Notes under the pieces: model-generated
What the model saw: only the letters and a program-made list of their open reading frames with translations
Databases searched by the model: none
What the model was told of the DNA's origin: nothing
Assembly: GCA_024643485.1 (NCBI GenBank)
Contig: JAHEMU010000055.1
Location: 1 to 10,860, forward strand
DNA length: 10,860 bases
Direction: 5' to 3'
DNA from: Cytophagales bacterium
GTDB taxonomy: Bacteria; Bacteroidota; Bacteroidia; Cytophagales; Cyclobacteriaceae
In this document: piece by piece, positions 1 through 6,200 of the stretch
How positions within the stretch are numbered: the stretch's first letter is position 1
Layout: the number at the start of each line of letters is the position of its first letter
Position numbers and translations under genes: made by a program

Positions 1-549
1 GCTTATCGAGTGATAAACCAGGTGACAAATTTGGCCGATCGATTTATTGAAATAATTAATTTCACTCCATTTGACGCCGAAGATATTAAAGAATTAATCA
101 TGAAACGTCATCGCTCAAGTGGCCTCACCATTGGTTATAATAAGGAAATCAGATCATTAAATGAAATTCAATTGGCTCGCCATTTTGATAGTTACTTTAG
201 TTATAGCAGCGGAAACCCTGGAACTGCTCTAAATGGTTGGTTAGCAAACATTAAAATGAATTTACCAGATGGATTGATTGTAAATAAACCTGAGAGTCCA
301 CCGTTGGAAGGTTTGGAAAATGTTACTGATGAATGGTTAATGGTGCTTACTCAATTTATTCTACACAAACGGTTAACTCAAGAAAAACTAGAGCGTATTT
401 GTCAGTGGGAACCAAGAGAAGTTAAAAGTCAGCTTTTAGCCATGATACGCGCCGGATTAGTTCATGAGAAAGGGCCTTCCATCTATCATATTAATCCGTA
501 TGTACATCCATTTGTAGTTAAGGTTCTAAAAGAAAGAGAGGCATTATAA
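1..549 (+). CDS. C-terminal part of a probable AAA+/STAND-type ATPase with winged-helix tail (5' truncated by window edge)
   Basis: The reading frame is open from base 1 (Ala-Tyr-Arg-Val...), so the GTG at base 10 is unlikely to be the true start and the gene probably begins upstream of the window. What is visible, about 182 codons, resembles the C-terminal part of AAA+ ATPases related to Orc1/Cdc6 or STAND proteins: a segment like DRFIEI..FTPFDAEDIKEL, then a helical lid-like region containing SGNPGTA, then a probable winged helix (roughly the last 75 residues, with helix-turn-helix character around LTQEKLERICQWEPREV). The Walker A and B motifs would lie upstream, so ATPase activity is not shown here. 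The stop codon overlaps the next start by one base (TAATG), which suggests translational coupling with the 108-aa gene. The family call rests on pattern resemblance only; the target and role are unknown. Confidence 0.6.
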   Translation, partial: AYRVINQVTNLADRFIEIINFTPFDAEDIKELIMKRHRSSGLTIGYNKEIRSLNEIQLARHFDSYFSYSSGNPGTALNGWLANIKMNLPDGLIVNKPESPPLEGLENVTDEWLMVLTQFILHKRLTQEKLERICQWEPREVKSQLLAMIRAGLVHEKGPSIYHINPYVHPFVVKVLKEREAL

Positions 550-875
550 TGATGTTTTGGAGCGAAATTTCTACTAAGATTAAAAATGCATTTAGTTTCA
601 ATGCGAAGAAACGCGATTCTTCAACTAAAACGACGGCAATTGGACATAAGACCATCCAATACACATTAGAAGTAGCTAATTACAACAAAACAATCCCGAT
701 TCGGGAAATAAGAAAAGTAATTATGTTAAATCCGTGGTCAGCGATAGTTAAACCAAAAATTTTACAACGCAAAAATGACCAAGATGAGCCTATTTTGGAA
801 GTGAAGTTTTACGCGATAAACTCAGCCAATGGTAAATTGATTGAGCAGCAATTAAGAAGCCTATTGTCTCCTTAA
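549..875 (+). CDS. Small hypothetical protein coupled to the upstream ATPase
   Basis: This 108-aa protein is not one I recognise. The first ATG overlaps the last base of the upstream stop; a second ATG follows directly, so either may be used. The N-terminal 30 or so residues are basic and polar (KKRDSSTKTT) and probably disordered. The remainder looks like one small alpha/beta domain with hydrophobic strands (TIQYTLEV, EPILEVKFYA) and a short C-terminal helix. No signal peptide, membrane segment or cysteine is seen, so it is expected to be cytoplasmic. The one-base overlap suggests it is made together with the ATPase and may be its partner; that is inference. Its stop lies 10 bases from the stop of the convergent mscS-type gene. 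Confidence 0.65.
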   Translation: MMFWSEISTKIKNAFSFNAKKRDSSTKTTAIGHKTIQYTLEVANYNKTIPIREIRKVIMLNPWSAIVKPKILQRKNDQDEPILEVKFYAINSANGKLIEQQLRSLLSP

Positions 876-900
876 TTTGAAATGATTAAGCGTCAGGGGA
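867..900. terminator. Weak inverted repeat at the convergent gene ends
   Basis: CTTAAT at 871-876 and ATTAAG at 885-890 form a perfect 6-base inverted repeat around an 8-base loop. The plus-strand stop codon lies in the left arm and the minus-strand stop codon in the right arm. TCTCC (867-871) can also pair with GGGGA (896-900), with one G-U pair and a bulge. It could act as a small bidirectional terminator or mRNA end structure, but it is AT-rich and has no clear T-tract on either strand, so support is weak. Confidence 0.25.
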
Positions 901-1815
901 CTTAACAGTTCCCGCTTTACCTTCCTTTAGATTGTAGTAAATACGTTGGGTTGGATAGGCAAAATCAATATCATTATGTTCAGAAAATTTATTCAGTATT
1001 TCCTCCCAAATGGCTTCTTCGCTCCCTCTTCTTTTGCGAGGATCAACTAGATATCTGATCGTAAGCATTACTCCACTGTCTTTTACAGATGTGTAAACAA
1101 TGGGGGTCAAAGAACTGTAAAATATCATGAATTTTTTCGAGGCCTCTCTTAATTTGTTTTCAGCCTTTTTACTTAAATGTTCGCTGTGTTTATCGATTGT
1201 TTCATTTAAAATTTCTTTAGCTAGCTTCCAATTGCTTTCAAAGGTTACTAAAACACCAATTTCATTCCATATATGGCTAAAACCCTGTGTATAATTCGCC
1301 TGAGGTTCTTTGAATACTTTTCCATTAGGTATATGCACGATTCGTCCAGTACTTTGCTCAGCATCCACCCAATTTTTAATTTCATTTAGTGTAAATTGAA
1401 AAAATCGGACGTCAATCACATCTCCGGCTATATTTCCTATTTCAATTCGATCACCTACTTCAAAAGGTTTACGAATTAAAATGAACAACCAACCAGCGAG
1501 GTTTACTATAGGATCTTGAAGCGCAATCGCCAAACCTGCAGTTAATAGACCTAAAAAAGTTGCCAAAGAACCGATTTTATCAATCCAAATGGCGCCAATA
1601 ACGATAATTAAAAGTACGTAATAGGCATTTTTTACACCACTTTTCCACATGTACCGAACTTTAGGATCTTCGGTTGATTTGAAAATTATTTTAAATGCAG
1701 AAAACCGTAAAAGCCATAAAAAAAATATAACTCCTATTGAAATGGATAATTTAACTACGAGAGATGGACTGATATTCCACTGTTCTTGAAGCCATGATAA
1801 AAAATCGTGTAACAT
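886..1815 (-). CDS. MscS-family small-conductance mechanosensitive ion channel
   Basis: This 309-aa inner-membrane channel protein belongs to the MscS family, whose heptamers open under membrane tension to release solutes during hypo-osmotic shock (family knowledge). It starts at the ATG at 1815-1813. Membrane segments are visible at about residues 18-38, 61-78 and 83-114. The last is the pore-type helix, rich in Gly and Ala (LATFLGLLTAGLAIALQDP), followed by the family signature RKPFEVGDRIEIG..AGDV of the beta domain (about 115-180). The remaining 130 residues fit the cytoplasmic vestibule. The length is close to that of E. coli MscS (286 aa), so this is a minimal three-helix member rather than a large MscK- or MscM-type protein. 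It is convergent with the ATPase pair and appears to be a single-gene unit. Confidence 0.92.
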   Translation of the reverse strand: MLHDFLSWLQEQWNISPSLVVKLSISIGVIFFLWLLRFSAFKIIFKSTEDPKVRYMWKSGVKNAYYVLLIIVIGAIWIDKIGSLATFLGLLTAGLAIALQDPIVNLAGWLFILIRKPFEVGDRIEIGNIAGDVIDVRFFQFTLNEIKNWVDAEQSTGRIVHIPNGKVFKEPQANYTQGFSHIWNEIGVLVTFESNWKLAKEILNETIDKHSEHLSKKAENKLREASKKFMIFYSSLTPIVYTSVKDSGVMLTIRYLVDPRKRRGSEEAIWEEILNKFSEHNDIDFAYPTQRIYYNLKEGKAGTVKSPDA

Positions 1816-1838
1816 AAATATTCATTGAGGTTCTCACC

Positions 1839-1846
1839 TAAATATA
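1839..1846 (-). promoter_or_regulatory. Possible -7 promoter element of the mscS-type gene
   Basis: Read on the minus strand these bases are TATATTTA, one mismatch from the Bacteroidota -7 consensus TAnnTTTG. They lie 23 bases upstream of the ATG, which leaves room for a short leader. No clear TTTG or TTG -33 element is found at the usual 19-21 base spacing, so this is only a candidate. Confidence 0.2.
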
Positions 1847-1958
1847 CATTACAATATGATGTTCCGGTCCATTTTTTGGCGAAAATATTGGGATTTTTAA
1901 TATATACTTCATTCCGATAATAAAGATTCAATCAACATATTTAGGATACTAAAGTTAC

Positions 1959-1987
1959 CTTAATTCGTCTAAAATACTTAAATTAAG
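1959..1987. repeat. AT-rich inverted repeat in the divergent intergenic region
   Basis: CTTAATT at 1959-1965 is the exact reverse complement of AATTAAG at 1981-1987. The right arm is also part of a near-perfect palindrome, CTTAAATTAAG, at 1977-1987. The repeat sits 48-76 bases upstream of the start of the secreted-protein gene, where an operator could lie. Such AT-rich palindromes arise easily by chance in this composition, so function is unproven. Confidence 0.3.
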
Positions 1988-2034
1988 ACAATTGTATCTC
2001 ATGTATGAAACATCACACTTTAAACTAAACTGCC

Positions 2035-2640
2035 ATGAATCGTTTATTTATTCTGTTTTTCGTCATGTTTGCTACACTTTCAAGTTTAGGGCAAACACTA
2101 AATGAAGAGAACGAAATTTCCCAAATTAGAACACGTTTTGGTGAAATAATGGCTGCTAAATCTCAGGATAAACTCAATGTTAAAGAATTAAATTACGAAT
2201 GTTCCAATGACCCGATGATGGGTTCAATTTCATTTTATTATGAAAATAAAGAGTTGGTTTTAATTGAACATTCTTCAAATGACGGCTCGCATGGTGGTGG
2301 TACGGAGCAATATTTTATTTCGAAAGGTAGTTTATTTTTTTATTTTGAAGAGGTTAGTTTTTGGCAATTTGCCCCAAATTCTAATGATTCTGAACAACCA
2401 GAAACAGTGGATATTTATAAGGAAGAACGATTATATTTTCACGAAAATAAGCTGATACGGCATCTATTAAAAGAATTCCAAACAGCTTCAAATGAAGATG
2501 CTGCAATGGTTTCTTCGAAAACTCCTAATAAAAAAATGGAGATTGACCATTATTTAGAAAAAGATGTATTAAACACCTTTCAAAAACTGTCAGCAAAACA
2601 ATCCTTAAATTCTGGATCTGCTATTAATTGTGATTGGTAG
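2035..2640 (+). CDS. Small secreted/periplasmic protein of unknown function
   Basis: I do not recognise this 201-aa protein. It begins with a clear Sec signal peptide: MNR, a hydrophobic core (LFILFFVMFATL), then SSLG|Q, a cleavage context common in Bacteroidota, with Gln20 as the likely mature N-terminus. It has no lipobox cysteine, so it is probably soluble in the periplasm or exported, and no C-terminal sorting domain is evident. The mature part has aromatic, strand-like stretches (SISFYYE, SLFFYFEEVSFW, RLYFHENKLIRHL) and a Gly/His loop (GSHGGGTEQYF). This layout is reminiscent of small beta-sheet domains that read out strand by strand. Two cysteines (C56 and C199) could form a disulfide after export. 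It stands alone between intergenic gaps of 219 and 176 bases. The start is the first ATG and is well placed for the signal peptide. Confidence 0.8.
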   Translation: MNRLFILFFVMFATLSSLGQTLNEENEISQIRTRFGEIMAAKSQDKLNVKELNYECSNDPMMGSISFYYENKELVLIEHSSNDGSHGGGTEQYFISKGSLFFYFEEVSFWQFAPNSNDSEQPETVDIYKEERLYFHENKLIRHLLKEFQTASNEDAAMVSSKTPNKKMEIDHYLEKDVLNTFQKLSAKQSLNSGSAINCDW

Positions 2641-2675
2641 AATAAATGAATGACAAACAATAGGTTATTCTGTTA

Positions 2676-2696
2676 TCCCCTCCCTCCTATTTTTTT
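2676..2696. other. C/T-rich tract ending in a T-run
   Basis: A pyrimidine run (TCCCCTCCCTCCT, an A, then seven T) interrupts otherwise AT-rich intergenic DNA 36 bases after the secreted-protein stop. A small imperfect hairpin (AACAATA at 2656-2662 with TAT-tc-TGTT at 2666-2674) lies 15 bases before the T-run, too far for a standard intrinsic terminator. The tract may mark transcript termination or be neutral. Confidence 0.25.
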
Positions 2697-2816
2697 GATA
2701 TAAATCATATTTACCGTTGATTATTCTCACAGGCTACCTTGGACTATATCGATAAATTGATGTCGATTTAAACTGCTTTAAAAACAGTCATTTTGTCCAA
2801 TTAAAATCTTAAAGCC

Positions 2817-3179
2817 ATGGTTGAGCAAATTATCAAAACCACCCTAGAACAAGCAGACGAATATTTTAACTCTGCTCAAGAAGAATTATTTAAGCCTGAA
2901 GAAGACATCGTACATTATATGGTGTGCAAGGGGGCCTACAAGGCTATCCAGAATTATTTGATTGGTTATTTATTAAATCATGATTTGACTTTGGAACCAC
3001 GAGCCACTCTACAAGAATTACTTCAATTGTCAAGAAATATTGATGCACGTTTCAACGACTTAAATCTTGATTTATTGTACAATGCCCACGAGGAAGAGGA
3101 TGTTTGGATGGATTATGGTACTGCTAGAGAGTTTATGAACCTGGCAATTCAAACCAAAGAACTTATTGGTAGAGAGTAA
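2817..3179 (+). CDS. Small all-helical HEPN-like domain protein
   Basis: This is a 120-aa cytoplasmic protein predicted to be entirely helical. The pattern, with an acidic first helix (ADEYFNSAQEELF), then HYMVCKGAYKAIQNYLIGYLL and a C-terminal helix (AREFMNLAIQTKELI), resembles HEPN-fold proteins, which often act as nucleotidyltransferase partners or nucleic-acid-associated proteins. The catalytic R-x4-6-H motif of HEPN ribonucleases is absent: none of the three histidines (H33, H55, H91) has an arginine at the right distance. An RNase role is therefore unlikely, and a binding or scaffold role is more plausible. No nucleotidyltransferase gene is adjacent. The gene lies 79 bases upstream of the PFOR start on the same strand and may share or precede its transcript. 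The ATG follows an A-rich leader without a Shine-Dalgarno sequence, as is common in Bacteroidota. Confidence 0.7.
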   Translation: MVEQIIKTTLEQADEYFNSAQEELFKPEEDIVHYMVCKGAYKAIQNYLIGYLLNHDLTLEPRATLQELLQLSRNIDARFNDLNLDLLYNAHEEEDVWMDYGTAREFMNLAIQTKELIGRE

Positions 3180-3188
3180 ATCTCTTTT
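3171..3188 (+). terminator. Short hairpin with T-tail over the HEPN-like gene's stop codon
   Basis: AGAGA (3171-3175) pairs with TCTCT (3181-3185), with the TAA stop codon in the 5-base loop, and the right arm runs into TTTT (3185-3188). The stem has only 5 pairs and would be leaky at best. If active, it would partly separate the HEPN-like gene from the PFOR-rnf operon. Confidence 0.25.
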
Positions 3189-3258
3189 ATAGGCTTGGAT
3201 TGGTTGGAACAAAATTTTTCGATAGACAATAGAATCTTAGGATTAAAGAATAAATGTG

Positions 3259-6200
3259 ATGGATAATAAGAAAAATAAATTTAAGTACCCCGGTACAAAA
3301 GTTGCAATGGATGGTAATACAGCTGCCATTATGTGTGAACGAGAATCATCGGATGCAGCAGGCGCCTACCCTATTACACCATCCACACAAATGGGTGAAT
3401 ATTGGGCAGAAGAAGCGGCAAAAGGACATTTAAATATATCGGATAAACCGCTAATTTTTATCGAACCGGAGGGAGAACATGCAGCGGCTGCCGTTACTGC
3501 AGGTTTATCTATGACAGGGAACCGCGCCGCGAATTTTTCATCTGGTCAAGGGATAGCCTATATGCATGAATCGTTGTATGCGGCCGTTGGTAAACGCCTA
3601 ACCTATATATTAAATATTGGTGCCCGCGCAATGACCAAGTCTACTTTGAACGTTCATGCGGGTCATGACGATTACCATGCCATTGATGATACGGGATTTT
3701 TCCAAATGTTCGCGAAAAATGCCCAACATGTGGCCGATTTAAATGTTATTTCTCACCGAGTGGCCGAATTAGCGCTAACACCTGGCGCTATTGCGCAAGA
3801 TGGTTTCTTAACTACTCACTTGATAGAATCTTTATTTATCCCTGAACGTGAATTAATCAAAGAATTTCTAGGTCGGCCAGACGATATTATTAAAACTCCT
3901 ACCCCAGCACAACGAATTATTTACGGTGAAACAAGACGGCGAATCCCCCTCGTTTGGGATGTCGACAATCCCCTAATGGCTGGGATTGTACAAAACCAAG
4001 ATTCATATATGCAAAGTGTGGCCGCACAACGGCCATTTTTCTTTGATCACATCAAAGAATTAACAGATAAATCGTTTGAAGAATATTACGAGCTCACAGG
4101 AAGAAAATACGAACGGGTAATGACCTATCGTGCTGATGATGCTGAATATTTGATTTTAGGCCAAGGTAGTGTGGTAACAAGTGCGGAAGCGGTTGTTGAT
4201 TATTTAAGAGAAACTCGAAAAATCAAAGTCGGCGTGGTGAATTTGGTAATGTTCCGCCCATTCCCGGACGATTTGATCGCTAAAATATTAAAGGGTAAAA
4301 AAGGTGTCGCGGTCTTAGAGCGATTAGATCAACCTTTGGCAACCGATGCCCCTATTGTTCGTGAAATACGAGCAGTCATTTCTAAATGTTTAGAGAATGG
4401 ACTATCTAAAAAGAATGTTCCCTATCCAGGTTTAACAAGTTATGCTCCGTCTGATATGCCTTCTATTTATTCTGGTTCATTCGGAATGGGTAGTAGAGAT
4501 TTACAAGCAGAAGGTTTGATAGGAACAATTGAAAACATGCTTCCTACCGGAAAACAGAAAAAGCATTTTTACCTTTCTATAGATTTTATAAGAGAAAAAT
4601 CGTTTAATCCTAAACAAAAATTGCATCAAGAAACCATTAAAGATGCTTACCCTCATGTACAAGATTTAGCCTTGCATGGTTCTGAAAATCCTAATTTAAT
4701 GCCTAAAGGTGCAACAACGGTCCGCTTCCACTCAGTTGGAGGTTGGGGAGCTATCACTACCGGTAAAAACTTAGCCATGACGCTATTTGATCTGTTGGGA
4801 TACGATATTAAAGCTAATCCAAAATACGGATCTGAAAAGAAAGGCCAGCCTACTACTTATTATTTAGCAGCTGCTCCTGAACCTATACGAATGAATTGTG
4901 AATTCCATTTCGTGGATGTAGTACTCTCTCCAGACCCTAATGTATTCAAACATACCAATGCTATTTCTGGATTAAAAAAAGACGGATGTTTTATTATACA
5001 AAGTGATAAATCAAAACCTGAAGATGTTTGGGCCGATATTCCAAAACAATATCAAAAATTGATCGTCGATAATAATATAAATGTCTTTTATATCGATGGG
5101 TTTAAAATTGCGCGTGAAGAAGCAACAGACCCTGAATTACAATTGCGTATGCAGGGAATCGCGTTTCAAGGTGCCTTCTTTGCCGTTTCTCCATTGAAAA
5201 AGAATGCAAATTTATCTGAAGAAGAACTCTTAAAAGCTATTGAAGATCAACTTCAACATAAATTTGGCGGTAAAGGTCAGCGCGTAGTAGACGATAATAT
5301 GCGAGTAGTTCGTCGGGGATTTGAAGAGGTAAGGGAAATTAAAGTAAAAGTGGTAAGCACAGAAACTGCTAAGAAAATAAATGGCGAGGGTTTAATGCCG
5401 ATTCCTACTTTACTAAAAAATACTCCAAAAAGTAAATCAAACCTGAGTGATATTCACCGTTTCTGGGAACAAACGGGTAATTTCTATCTACAAGGAATGG
5501 GTAACGACAATTTAACTGATCCTTTTATTGGGTTAAGTGTGATGCCAGCGGCCTCTTCCTTATTCCGTGATATGACAGGGATTCGTTTTGAACATCCAGA
5601 ATGGGTGCCAAATAATTGTACAGCTTGTGGTAATTGTTATACAGTTTGCCCTGATACCGCTATTCCCGGGTTAGTAAGTAGTTTAAGCGATGTATTGGAC
5701 ACCGTTGTGAAACGAGTTAAAAAGAACTACGGAAAAGTGGAATTTCTTCAAAAAGAAATACGAAACCTAGAAGGTTCACTCCGAACATTATTAAATGGAC
5801 CGAAAACAGGAGCTACAGTAAATAACCTCATCCAAGATGTTCTTGACGACCGGATTGAGAAAAATGCCGATAAACCTGGTTTGATTAAAGAATTAGAGTG
5901 GTTTAGAGCGGAACTTGGTGATTTCCAATTCGCATTAACACGTCCGTATTATGATTTGCATGAAAAAAGTGAACCAAATAGTGGTGGTTTATTCAGTATC
6001 ACGGTAAATCCAACTACCTGTAAAGGCTGTATGGAATGTATAAATGTATGTGAAGATGACGCGCTTCGTCCAATAATTCAAACAGAAGGAACCGTAGCTA
6101 GATTACGCACAGATTGGGACTTCTGGACGGATTTACCAACCACCCCTCAAAAATACAACCGAATTGATGATCTCGAAGAGAAAATTGGTCCTTTGGAAAC

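Noticed and set aside
2264..2455. Plus-strand open frame of 63 aa inside the secreted-protein gene
   Set aside because: It is out of frame within a gene that has a convincing signal peptide, and it has no independent support.
3189..3258. A dedicated promoter for the PFOR-rnf operon
   Set aside because: TTGG repeats (3197-3210) and a TAGACAAT-like stretch are present, but nothing fits TTTG-N19-21-TAnnTTTG well enough to call.
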